From contig RPFO01000742.1 of assembly GCA_009746045.1 (NCBI GenBank), positions 1-33,939 on the forward strand: a stretch of DNA of 33,939 nucleotides, read 5' to 3'. The position numbers and the translations under genes were made by a program. The notes beneath the pieces were generated by a model. That model saw only the letters and a program-made list of their open reading frames with translations. It was not told the DNA's origin and searched no databases. Each line of letters begins with the position of its first letter. The stretch's first letter is position 1. This document shows, in pieces, positions 17,336 through 24,903 of the stretch. The stretch comes from Mesostigma viride. Its lineage: Eukaryota; Streptophyta; Mesostigmatophyceae; Mesostigmatales; Mesostigmataceae.

Positions 17336-18029
17336 CAAGCTGTTCGACCTGGTCCTCTACACCTCCAAGCCGGTCACCATCGACAAGAGCAAGATCGGGC
17401 TGAGAGTGGCTGAGGGAAACACCCCCATCCTCGGGTTCGCAACCGGGGACTGGGTGTCCTCCACAGACAAGCAGACCCACACGCTTCCCTGCAGCGGCTT
17501 CCCCAGCGCGCCCGCCACCGCCAGGCGCACGCTCACTCTGGCCCCGGTAAACCCGATGGGCGCCCCCACGGACGGGCTGGCGTTCACGGTCGTCAACAGC
17601 GATCCCGCGGAGAGGCACGCGTTCGGCACACACACGGTGGTGCTGCCCGCCCCGCGGCCGTTCTTCTCCGACATCGATTTCGTCGGCGCCGACGCGGGCG
17701 AGCGTCTGGACACGTACGTGCCAGAACGCTTTGCCGTCCGGTTTGTGCCCTCGGTCGAGTCCATAACGGGGTTCACAGCCTCGGACGTGCGGCTCCGGCA
17801 CTTCGACTTCAAGACCAATAGGATCACCCCCGTGCCCCCCGTGGGCGAGGTCGCAAAGAGTTCGAATGGGGTGATGCGCTTGGTTTACAACCGCACATGG
17901 CCATCCCCTCTGGGCGCCGGCCTCCTCGTGCTGGATGTGGACACCGACCAGTTCGCGTACTCCGCCAGCGAGTCCAGGGGGAACGCGCCCGTCCTCGCCA
18001 CACATTACGTCGGGGGGCTGCCCTTTTAG
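17335..18029 (+). pseudogene. C-terminal domain of the giant tandem-repeat protein
   Basis: The frame reading DKLFDLVLYTSKPVTIDKSKIG starts just after a frame break at about 17311-17333 and runs without interruption to the TAG at 18027-18029. Its first ATG-like codon is only at 17406, so the segment needs upstream sequence. It is a single beta-rich region without the repeat motif (TLTLAPVNPMGAPTDGLAFT, HTVVLPAPRPFFSDIDFVGA, ending HYVGGLPF). It probably forms a distinct head or anchoring domain after the Gly-Thr linker. MCP C follows 47 bases later. No family is recognised. Confidence 0.6.
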
Positions 18030-18053
18030 CCTCAGCAAAAAAAAAGTCTAGAA

Positions 18054-18067
18054 TCTATATATACACC
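18054..18067 (+). promoter_or_regulatory. TATATATA promoter box of MCP C
   Basis: TCTATATATACACC with the box at 18056-18063, 13 bases before the ATG at 18077, downstream of an A9 run. The same box and almost the same spacing precede MCP D. Confidence 0.6.
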
Positions 18068-18076
18068 ACCGCCGCT

Positions 18077-19860
18077 ATGGGAAGTCACAGCATCATGGCC
18101 CTCCGCGCGAAGGGCACGCAAGACGTGTCGCTCATCGTGGACCCCGAGGTCACCTTCTTCAAGACCGTGTACCCGCGCCACACGAACTACGCCCTGGAGG
18201 ACGCCGAGGTCACCCAGTCCGCCGGCATCGTCGGCTACGGGCAGTCGGTCGAGTTCAAGCTGCCCCGCTCGGGAGACCTCATCACCAGGGTCATGGCCTA
18301 CATCGAGGTGTGCGCTTTCGGCGCCTCGCTCATGTACTCCCCGTTCGCCAAGGACTTCGCCCGCATCCTCATCGATTACGTCGAGCTCGTGATTGGCGGA
18401 TACTCCATCGAGAAGGTGACGGGCGACTTCATGCACGTGAACGACATCATGAGCAAGCGGGCCTTCGAGAGCAACGTCGACAACCTCCCCGTCGACCACG
18501 GGGGCAGCGTCACGGTGGACGAGCGCGGTAGGATCGTCGACTACTACCGCGGCGACGCCCAGCACGTCTACGTCCCGCTCGAGTTCACCTTCTGCAGGGA
18601 CCCGGGTCTGGCGCTCCCCATCATCGCCCTGCAGTACCACGACGTGATCGTGCGCGTGCAGTTCAACACAGCGGACAACATCTTCACGCGCTACTGGCGT
18701 CCGCACATGCCCGCGGGGCTGCAGACGGTGGCCCCCGCGATCGACTTCAGTGCGATCTCGACGAACCCCGCTAGGATGAAGAAGGTCATCGAGATGTTCG
18801 AGGAGCTGGACGGCGAGGGCGCGAAGTTCAACGTTCGCCATATCAGCACCAACAATGACAGGTTGTGGTCGGCGGGAGAACTCTACAGGTGGTTCAAGAG
18901 GACGTCCGCGACCTCACACCCAGCCTACCCGACTGGCACAACGACCGCCCCGCCCATGGGGTCGGCCTTCGCAAGGGGCACCGCGTACGTGACCGAGTGG
19001 AACACGTCCTACCCCCAGGGGGGACTCAAGGTAAGAAGCTGCTCACGGGTTTCTCGGTTATGTGGAGGGGCGAGGACCACGGAAACTACTACTCGATGAC
19101 GGTGACAAGCGCGCAGATCCCGGCGACCCTTAACGCGCCCGACACCAACGCGCCCGCCGCGACCAACCCGCGCATCGACTGGATCGCAGCCCCCCCGTCG
19201 TTCGCCTGTAAGCTCCTGGTGCGCTACGTCTACCTGGACGACTTCGAGCGCCGCCAGTTCGCGCTCAACTCGCACGAGTACCTGATCACCGAGGTGCAGC
19301 GGATCCAGCAGCACGTCGGCGGCGAGAACGAGGTGACGCTCGACCTCAAGTTCAACCACCCCGTCAAGGAGATCCTCTTCTGGTACAAGCCCGCCAGTCT
19401 GGACTTCATCGACGCCAAGTACAGGGCGGACGCCGACTTCGCATACAACGGCTACTGGAAGTTCTGGAACGACCGCAGCGAGTTCGGAGACGGCCACCTG
19501 TTCACCTCCGCCAACCTCTCCCTAAACTCCCAGAACATGTTCGGAGAGGGGCGCGACCCCGTCTACTTCTCCTACCTGCTCCCCGCCGAGTTCCACACGC
19601 GCGTCGTCAAGGGCAGCAACGTGTACGTCATCCCCTTCGCCCTCGAGCCCGAGTCCTGGAAGCCCACGGGCACCGTGAACATGTCGCGCCTCGACAGCGT
19701 CAAGCTCATGCTCAAGGGGCTCGGAAAGACCTCGGGATCGGGATCGTGCCACGGGGAGGGCGGCGGCGGCATCCTGCCGGGCACGATCGAGGTGTACGCC
19801 ACCTCCTTCAACGTGCTGAAGATCGCGCAGGGCATGGGCGGCAAGCGGTTCGCCTCGTAA
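18077..19860 (+). CDS. Major capsid protein (paralogue C), one frameshift
   Basis: A double-jelly-roll MCP of about 594 residues. The frame from ATG 18077 has TFFKTVYPRHTNYALED, LPRSGDLITRVMAYIEV, VELVIGGYSIEKVTGDFMHV and DPGLALPIIALQYHDVIVRV. A run of six G at 19018-19023, inside a variable loop region, moves the reading to the frame that ends at 19860, with LLVRYVYLDDFERRQFALNS, LKFNHPVKEILFWYKP, DGHLFTSANLSLNSQN, GRDPVYFSYLLP, SWKPTGTVNMSRLDSVKLML and the C-terminal GMGGKRFAS. A GTAAG after CAAG at 19030 looks like a splice donor, but a single-base error explains the break more simply. Its inserted loops (about residues 215-345) differ from B and D. Confidence 0.94.
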
Positions 19861-19903
19861 CCCCCGCCTCGGCGTGCTCCGGCCCAAATAAATAATCTTC
19901 GGT

Positions 19904-19915
19904 GCTATATATACG
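19904..19915 (+). promoter_or_regulatory. TATATATA promoter box of MCP D
   Basis: The box at 19906-19913 ends 15 bases before the ATG at 19929, matching the layout in front of MCP C. Such short AT-rich boxes are the likely late promoter of this virus. Confidence 0.6.
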
Positions 19916-19928
19916 CTCCCCTCCCGCC

Positions 19929-21335
19929 ATGTCGCACGCGGTTCTGTCTCTCCGCGCCAAGGGCCCTCAGGACGCCATGCTGACCGTCTCCCCGGAGATC
20001 ACCTTCTTCAAGAGCATGTACCCCCGCCACACCAACTTCGCCTTCGCCGACACCGAGGTCGTGCCCACCAGCGGCATCCCCGGGTTCGGCCGCATGGTCG
20101 AGTTCCAGCTGCCCCGGAGCGGCGACCTCATCACCAAGGCCTACGTCTACGTGGAATTGCCCGCGTTGAGCGACTTTGGCACCCAGCCCCTCGGCAGGGC
20201 TTGGTGGAAGATGTTCGACCCCTTCTTCGACGACGTCGGCCGCGTCCTGCTCAAGAAGGTCGAGTTCCGCATCGGCGGGTACACCGTCGAGGAGACGACC
20301 GGCGAGTTCATGCACGTGTGGGACCAGCTTTCGCGCGACCCGAGCACCAGCCACGTCGATTCCGTCCCCGCCCGGCACGGCGGCGTCATCCGCAAGTTTG
20401 GCGGCGGGCAAACCGGGAACAAGCCCACCTACCTGTACCTGCCCCTGCGCTTCTCCTTCTGCGCCGAGGAGGGCATGGCCCTCCCCATCATCGCCCTGCA
20501 GTACCACGACGCCCGCGTCCGCATCCAGCTGGCCTCCAAGGAGGAGATCTTCACGCACCTCGCCGGCGGGCAGAAGTACCCCGCCACCACGGTCAACGCC
20601 GCCCCCCTCCCATGGAACCACCTTAACAGCGCGCACAGCGCCACACCCCCCACCCCCCTCGTGGCGGACAGCTACCGGGCGAACATGGTCGCGGCGATGT
20701 GCGACATCACCAAGATGCGCCTTGTCCTGCGCTACGTCTATCTAGACGACTTCGAGCGGCGGCAGTTCGCCACCAAAGCCCACGAGTATCTGATCACCAC
20801 CACCCAGCAGTACGACCATTTCGTGGACGGCAGCGACCTGGAGACGATCACGCTGCCCTTCTCGCACCCCGTCAAGGAGCTCGTGTTTTTCTACAAAGCC
20901 GAGAACCGCCTGACGGACCCGGCCACGTCGCCGGACCCCACCCAGTCCGTCTGGAACTTCACCAACAAAAACAGCCTGTTCGGTGACGGGCACCTCTTCA
21001 CGAGCGCCAACCTGACGCTCAACTCGCAGCAGGTGTTTGGCGAGGGGCGCGACCCGGTCTACTTTTCCTACCTGCTCCCCCTCCTGCACCACACGCGCAT
21101 CCCGCGTGACCAGCACGTGTACGTCATCCCCTTCAGCAACGACCCCGAGAACTGGAAGCCTACCGGCAGCATCAACTTCTCGCGCCTGGACACCGTCAAG
21201 CTCGTCCTCAAGGGTCTCAGCAAGAGCACCGCCTCGACCGACCGCCTGCCCAAGGGCGTGATCACCATCTACGCCCGCTCCTTCAACATCCTGAAGATCA
21301 CCAACGGCATGGGCGGATGCCGGTTCGCCTCGTGA
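19929..21335 (+). CDS. Major capsid protein (paralogue D), intact
   Basis: A 468-residue double-jelly-roll MCP with an unbroken frame, the shortest and most typical of the four. Start ATG 19929 has the gccATG context behind a TATATATA box. Landmarks in order: TFFKSMYPRHTNFAFADTEV, LPRSGDLITKAYVYVELP, VEFRIGGYTVEETTGEFMHV, GMALPIIALQYHDARVRIQL, LVLRYVYLDDFERRQFATKA, LPFSHPVKELVFFYKAE, DGHLFTSANLTLNSQQ, GRDPVYFSYLLPLLHHTRI, NWKPTGSINFSRLDTVKLVL, and the ending ITNGMGGCRFAS. It is the best candidate for the main capsomer protein; copies A-C may be minor capsomers or serve special positions (inference). Confidence 0.97.
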   Translation: MSHAVLSLRAKGPQDAMLTVSPEITFFKSMYPRHTNFAFADTEVVPTSGIPGFGRMVEFQLPRSGDLITKAYVYVELPALSDFGTQPLGRAWWKMFDPFFDDVGRVLLKKVEFRIGGYTVEETTGEFMHVWDQLSRDPSTSHVDSVPARHGGVIRKFGGGQTGNKPTYLYLPLRFSFCAEEGMALPIIALQYHDARVRIQLASKEEIFTHLAGGQKYPATTVNAAPLPWNHLNSAHSATPPTPLVADSYRANMVAAMCDITKMRLVLRYVYLDDFERRQFATKAHEYLITTTQQYDHFVDGSDLETITLPFSHPVKELVFFYKAENRLTDPATSPDPTQSVWNFTNKNSLFGDGHLFTSANLTLNSQQVFGEGRDPVYFSYLLPLLHHTRIPRDQHVYVIPFSNDPENWKPTGSINFSRLDTVKLVLKGLSKSTASTDRLPKGVITIYARSFNILKITNGMGGCRFAS

Positions 21336-21377
21336 TGAACCACCCAATATAAATTCGCACCTAGTGTAATAGTGGTA

Positions 21378-22148
21378 ATGGCCTCCTCCAGCTCCTCCGG
21401 CAGACAAATCGCCCGCAAGTCCACCGGGTCTCCTCCCCGACAAATGCCCCGGAAGTCCATTGGGGGGAAGCAGGTTCGTCGGGGAGACAGCGGCCCCCGC
21501 GCGAGTTCCAACAGCGGCTCCAGCGCTCTAAGCGGTTACAGCAGCAACTCCGGCGCTTACAGGAACAGCAACAGGGCTTCCGGCAGCAGCTCCGGCGCTT
21601 ACAGGAACAGCAACAGCGCTTCCGGCAGCAGCGTCGGCGCTTCCATCGGCAGCTCCGGCCTTTACATGAACAGCAACAGCGCTCCCATCGGCAGCTCCGG
21701 CGCTTACAGGAACAGCCCCAGAAGTTTCAGTTCAGTCAATCAACAAGTGGGCCGCAAGTCCACCGGGTGGGTACAGCGCGCGGAAGGGTCGCCTCCCCGA
21801 CAAATGCCCCGGAAGTCCATTTGGGGGAAGCAGGTTCGTCGGGGAGACAGCGGCAGTAGTTCCAGATCAGTTCTGACACGCCCACAACAAGTGGGCCGCA
21901 AGTCCACCGGGTGGGTACAGCGCGCGGAAAGGTCGCCTCCCCGACAAATGCCCCGGAAGTCCATTGGGGGGAAGCAGGTTCGTCAGGAGGTTCGTCAGGA
22001 AAGTACCCGCAGCGCCCCCTACCCGCTGCCGCAGGGGCTACAAGCGGCAAGAAAGTCACTGGGACGGAAACCTCTCCGCTCGGGTGATGCCGAGTCTGGC
22101 GTCTGGGTGTTTTATGACACCTCGTCTGATTCTACCGGTCGGTTCTAA
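21378..22148 (+). CDS. Basic Ser-rich protein with repeated histone H3-tail-like motifs
   Basis: This is a 254-residue, very basic and Ser-rich protein with no predicted fold. Start ATG 21378; a TATAAA-like element lies at 21348-21353. Residues 9-17 read RQIARKSTG, matching the histone H3 tail around Lys9 (KQTARKSTG), and residues 24-31 read PRKSIGGK, close to H3 8-14 (RKSTGGK). The pair recurs twice more (GRKSTG with PRKSIWGK or PRKSIGGK), and a last ARKSLGRK sits near the C-terminus, seven RKSxG sites in all. Between them is a GSSSGAYRNSNSA-type low-complexity region. There is no histone fold. It directly follows MCP D. It may be a viral histone-tail mimic or a protamine-like DNA-binding protein; this is inferred from sequence only. 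Confidence 0.75.
   Translation: MASSSSSGRQIARKSTGSPPRQMPRKSIGGKQVRRGDSGPRASSNSGSSALSGYSSNSGAYRNSNRASGSSSGAYRNSNSASGSSVGASIGSSGLYMNSNSAPIGSSGAYRNSPRSFSSVNQQVGRKSTGWVQRAEGSPPRQMPRKSIWGKQVRRGDSGSSSRSVLTRPQQVGRKSTGWVQRAERSPPRQMPRKSIGGKQVRQEVRQESTRSAPYPLPQGLQAARKSLGRKPLRSGDAESGVWVFYDTSSDSTGRF
21401..21984 (+). repeat. Three direct DNA repeats in the H3-like gene
   Basis: Near-identical blocks at 21401-21492, 21741-21853 and 21885-21984 share the caagtccaccggg and gacaaatgccccggaag segments that encode the RKSTG and MPRKS motifs. Copies 2 and 3 are almost identical over about 100 bases; copy 1 lacks the GWVQRAE-coding insert. Confidence 0.85.
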
Positions 22149-22299
22149 CTCCCATGCAGCCTGTGTTGGAAGTAAAGGCAGAGAGCCTAGACTAGGTGAT
22201 AATAATTATACTTAAATGAAAGCGTGAATGCATCAAGGAATGAGACCGAATTCGCATTTTTCATTAAAAATTTCGTGGCTACGTTACATAAATCACAGG

Positions 22300-22707
22300 A
22301 TGACCAAATGCACTTCTCTCACGTCCAAGGGCCGTCGTTGTCGCCGCTCTGCGCCTCACGGCTCCCGCGGCCTCTGTGCGACGCACAGGGTGCGCGCGGG
22401 CAAACCGACAGACGACGCCCGGATGGCCGCGCTCATCCGCGAGACGCGATCGCTGGTGGGAAATGGCGGATCCGCCCCCCCGATTTCCAGGGATGACCTC
22501 ATCCGCGAATCAAGGGCACTCCTATCCGACGACCTCCCCTGGTTGCCCACAGGGAAGGGAGTGACGCTGCAGCTCGCGCCAGGTATTTCCGCAAGCATCG
22601 GGCGCTGGTGTTGGGGTACCCCCCCACGCTCGATGAAGTCAGGCTCTCGAGGTCCCGGCCGTTCACGACGGGCAATTCCTTCGCTATCCCCTTCCCCAGA
22701 TAGGTAG
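22300..22707 (+). CDS. Small protein with a CxnC-CxxxxH zinc motif, probable 3' frameshift
   Basis: I chose ATG 22300; the frame is open to 22228 but the extra residues look non-coding. The N-terminus has C-x9-C-x(11)-C-x3-H spacing (MTKCTSLTSKGRRCRRSAPH followed by LCATH), a short zinc-binding motif seen in many small phage and giant-virus proteins. A helical, charged region follows (MAALIRETRSL, DDLIRESRALL). From about 22575 another frame has better composition (RKHRALVLGYPPTLDEVRL) and ends at 22703, so the last 40 codons of the stated frame are probably wrong by a one-base indel. Function unknown. Confidence 0.6.
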   Translation: MTKCTSLTSKGRRCRRSAPHGSRGLCATHRVRAGKPTDDARMAALIRETRSLVGNGGSAPPISRDDLIRESRALLSDDLPWLPTGKGVTLQLAPGISASIGRWCWGTPPRSMKSGSRGPGRSRRAIPSLSPSPDR

Positions 22708-22708
22708 G

Positions 22709-23056
22709 TTAGGTGCAGAAGACGTTCTCCAGCACGCGCATCACCCCCTCCGCGTCCCTTATGGTCTGCTCGCACCTGCGCTCGTGCCGTTTCAGGCGCG
22801 CCACGTCGCGCGTCAACCCCCCCAACGTCTGCTGGTTCTGCGTAACCACCGCGTCCAGACGCCTCATAAGGTCCTCGATCTCCAACAGCGTCACCTCGAT
22901 CTTGCACCACCACGGCTCCGGGGGCGTATCGCCGCCGGACGACCGCCTTGAATCGGCGCTGGAGGCGGCGTCGTCCGTCTCGCAGGGGGAGTAGCCCTCC
23001 TCCTCGACCCCCTCTTTGCGACCTCGGAGTCCCAGGTAGGACAGCACGGACTGCAT
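22709..23056 (-). CDS. Hypothetical coiled-coil protein
   Basis: This encodes 115 residues from ATG 23056 (MQSVLSYLGLRGRKEG). The first half is acidic and Ser/Pro-rich, probably disordered. The second half is a regular amphipathic helix (IEVTLLEIEDLMRRLDAVVT, then GLTRDVARLKRHERRCEQTI), a good coiled-coil or oligomerisation candidate. The upstream open frame to 23221 is the antisense of a neighbouring region with poor composition and is not included. It is convergent with the zinc-motif gene, which ends within a few bases. The family is not recognised. Confidence 0.6.
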   Translation of the reverse strand: MQSVLSYLGLRGRKEGVEEEGYSPCETDDAASSADSRRSSGGDTPPEPWWCKIEVTLLEIEDLMRRLDAVVTQNQQTLGGLTRDVARLKRHERRCEQTIRDAEGVMRVLENVFCT

Positions 23057-23112
23057 CCTTGTCGCTGCCCAGGATGGGCTGACACTTCTTGCGGGCCCTA
23101 AGCGAATCGCGC

Positions 23113-23265
23113 CTAGCCGCTTTTCTTTGGCCACTCCTTGGATGCGATCTTCAAGATCTCCGCGAAATCCTTGCGCTTGTTGGCCGGGCGAAGGCGGACC
23201 TCCTGGACCTTCATCAGCCACGGGTTCTTGTTGACGGCGGCTTGTCCCTTGGCGCGAACGGGCAT
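23113..23265 (-). CDS. Small basic HMG/YABBY-like protein
   Basis: This is a 50-residue, Lys/Arg-rich protein: basic N-terminus (MPVRAKGQAAVNK), then NPWLMKVQEVRLRPANKR and KDFAEILKIASKEWPKK. The pattern NPW, short helix, linker, F-x-E-h-L-K-h-A-x-x-x-W recalls the small HMG/YABBY-type helices found in short DNA-binding virion proteins of several giant viruses; this is from general pattern only. It lies 38 bases downstream of the A32 ATPase stop, on the same strand. It could be a DNA-condensing virion protein (inference). Confidence 0.6.
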   Translation of the reverse strand: MPVRAKGQAAVNKNPWLMKVQEVRLRPANKRKDFAEILKIASKEWPKKSG

Positions 23266-23303
23266 GGTACGATATGTATGAAGGATGCGAGGATATTTTT
23301 TTT

Positions 23304-24116
23304 TCACGTCTCGTTGTGCTTTACCACCCGAGTGACCGGCCCGCGCCGCGCGGAGGGCACCTCGTCGTCGCTGGCCTGCTCCTCCCGGTCCGGGTCCCGG
23401 TTCGCCTGGCCGTACTTCCAGAAGGACGACGACCCGATGCGGAACGGCGCCCGCTCCTCGGCCTTGTACCAGAAGATCACGTCCTCCAGCTTGTTCGACC
23501 CGCTCGTGTGGTCGATCACCAGGCACTCGTAGTTCTGCGTGCACTCGTTCAGGATGTGGCAGAACGCCTCGAACGTGGGGATCACGCCGAAGAAGTTGCG
23601 GTACAGCCGCTCGCGGTTCATGATGATGTTCTCCTTGAGCGCGAACACGTAATCGATGTTCGAACGGATGTCCGGCGTGACGTCCATCGTGTACTGGGTG
23701 ATGAATAGCAGGAAGATGTTGTAATGGCGCCCGTTCAGCGCGATCTCGCGGATATACGGGTCGCGCATCACCGCGCGGTCGTACACGCAATCGTCCATCA
23801 CGACGAACGCGGGCAAAACGCCCTTCCCGCCCCTGCTCCGGGCCTTCTGGCGGGATATCACCGCCTTCAGCGCGCCGCGGTTGAAGCGGTCGTAGATGAA
23901 CAGAGAGGGGACGTACTTCCCCCAGTGGCGGTTCGAACCCTCGGTCCCGGACAGCACGATGCCGGACGGCAGGTGCCGCTTATGGTACATCAGGTCCGTG
24001 GCCAGCGTGGTCTTCCCCGCGCCGCGCTTGGAAACGATGCACACGACGCTGTTGTCCTTGATCCGCGTGGGATCGAACTTGCGCAGATTGACGTTCATCT
24101 TACCCACGCGCGACAC
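23304..24116 (-). CDS. A32-like FtsK-HerA superfamily genome-packaging ATPase
   Basis: This is 270 residues, a normal length for the family, with an intact frame. The enzyme uses ATP to drive viral DNA into the capsid and is a hallmark gene of Nucleocytoviricota. Walker A is SKRGAGKT at residues 29-36, Walker B is AFVVMDD with acidic residues at 108-109, and the downstream LFITQYTMDV segment supplies the polar sensor motif (T-Q). HLPSGIVLSGTEGSNRHWGK followed by PSLFIYDRF is the family's typical stretch between the Walker motifs. The C-terminus is an acidic then basic disordered tail. ATG 24116 is used; Met7 is an alternative. Confidence 0.95.
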   Translation of the reverse strand: MSRVGKMNVNLRKFDPTRIKDNSVVCIVSKRGAGKTTLATDLMYHKRHLPSGIVLSGTEGSNRHWGKYVPSLFIYDRFNRGALKAVISRQKARSRGGKGVLPAFVVMDDCVYDRAVMRDPYIREIALNGRHYNIFLLFITQYTMDVTPDIRSNIDYVFALKENIIMNRERLYRNFFGVIPTFEAFCHILNECTQNYECLVIDHTSGSNKLEDVIFWYKAEERAPFRIGSSSFWKYGQANRDPDREEQASDDEVPSARRGPVTRVVKHNET

Positions 24117-24160
24117 GAAATTTTGCCCTCCCTAGCCTCACGTACCTGCCCGCCCAGCCC

Positions 24161-24853
24161 TCACTTCCCCGCGCACCGGACGTGGATGTCCAGAACCGGC
24201 GGCACACCCGGCGGGAAGAACGACACGCTCAGCCCGCACGACGGCGCCAGACGCATCCACTCGCGCCCGTGCCACGCCTCCCAATAGTCCTTCTCGCGCT
24301 CGTCGCGGGACGAATGGTAGCGCACCGCGAACGCCCGCTGCAGGTCCGAGAACTGGCGCTGGATGCGGGACCGGAGGGCGTCCGCCGCCGTGCCGGGCAG
24401 CGAGCGCAGGCGCGAGACCAGCGAGGGGGAGCAGCCGCACACGAACGTCCCCTGCCGGCTGAACACCAAATGGGCGACGTTGTCCGTGAGCGCGTCCTCG
24501 AGGAACACCCCCACGTCCGTGTCGCTCGGGCTGGGCAGCGAGCAGTCGCGCAGAGTGCACCCCTGCGGGTGCGTGTGCCACTCCACGATCCCGTGCGGGG
24601 TGTCCACGTCGTTCGACCGCCCCACGTTCGTCACGGCCGCCTTCTTCAGCACCGAGCTCCTCGCGTCCACGCGGAAGTTGCCCCCCAGCTCCTTCCCCTC
24701 GGCCATGCTGTTCAGGATGTACCGGAACGCGGCGGGGTCCACGCGGAACCGACGCACGCGGACGCCGCCCGCCCCCCTGCTACGGATGCCTCCTAAAGTG
24801 CACTGTTTGGAAGTCAGGATTTTGGTCCCATCGGGAGATATGACCACTTTCAT
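24161..24853 (-). CDS. JAMM/MPN-type metalloprotease-like protein
   Basis: This is 230 residues from ATG 24853, the first Met after an AT-rich spacer (24854-24903). The core VEWHTHPQGC at residues 90-99, followed by LPSPSDTDVGVFLED at 106-120, matches the JAMM zinc site: H93-x-H95-P and S108-x2-D111, with Glu52 or Glu55 (AEGKELGGNF) as the candidate catalytic base. The H-to-S gap is a few residues longer than usual because of an inserted CTLRDCS segment. JAMM enzymes remove ubiquitin-like tags in eukaryotes; related domains also occur in phage tail assembly. A role in removing host ubiquitin or in virion maturation is possible; neither is shown. It lies 44 bases upstream of the A32 gene on the same strand. 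Confidence 0.8.
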   Translation of the reverse strand: MKVVISPDGTKILTSKQCTLGGIRSRGAGGVRVRRFRVDPAAFRYILNSMAEGKELGGNFRVDARSSVLKKAAVTNVGRSNDVDTPHGIVEWHTHPQGCTLRDCSLPSPSDTDVGVFLEDALTDNVAHLVFSRQGTFVCGCSPSLVSRLRSLPGTAADALRSRIQRQFSDLQRAFAVRYHSSRDEREKDYWEAWHGREWMRLAPSCGLSVSFFPPGVPPVLDIHVRCAGK

Positions 24854-24903
24854 TACTCGTCCATCAATAATAAACGCGTTATTATTCCTGTCCCGCGTGC
24901 CCG
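24854..24903 (-). promoter_or_regulatory. AT-rich promoter of the JAMM-like gene
   Basis: A 50-base AT-rich spacer in GC-rich surroundings, with an almost palindromic aataataaacgcgttattatt at about 24867-24887. It separates two genes on the minus strand. Confidence 0.4.

Noticed and set aside
16884-18038. Proline-rich 384-codon minus-strand frame through the minisatellite
   Set aside because: It is the antisense of the Gly-Thr minisatellite and of the C-terminal domain of the repeat protein.
19025-19080. Spliceosomal intron in MCP C starting at GTAAG
   Set aside because: A donor-like GTAAG exists, but the protein continues directly after a one-base shift at the G6 run, and no branch point or needed acceptor is seen.
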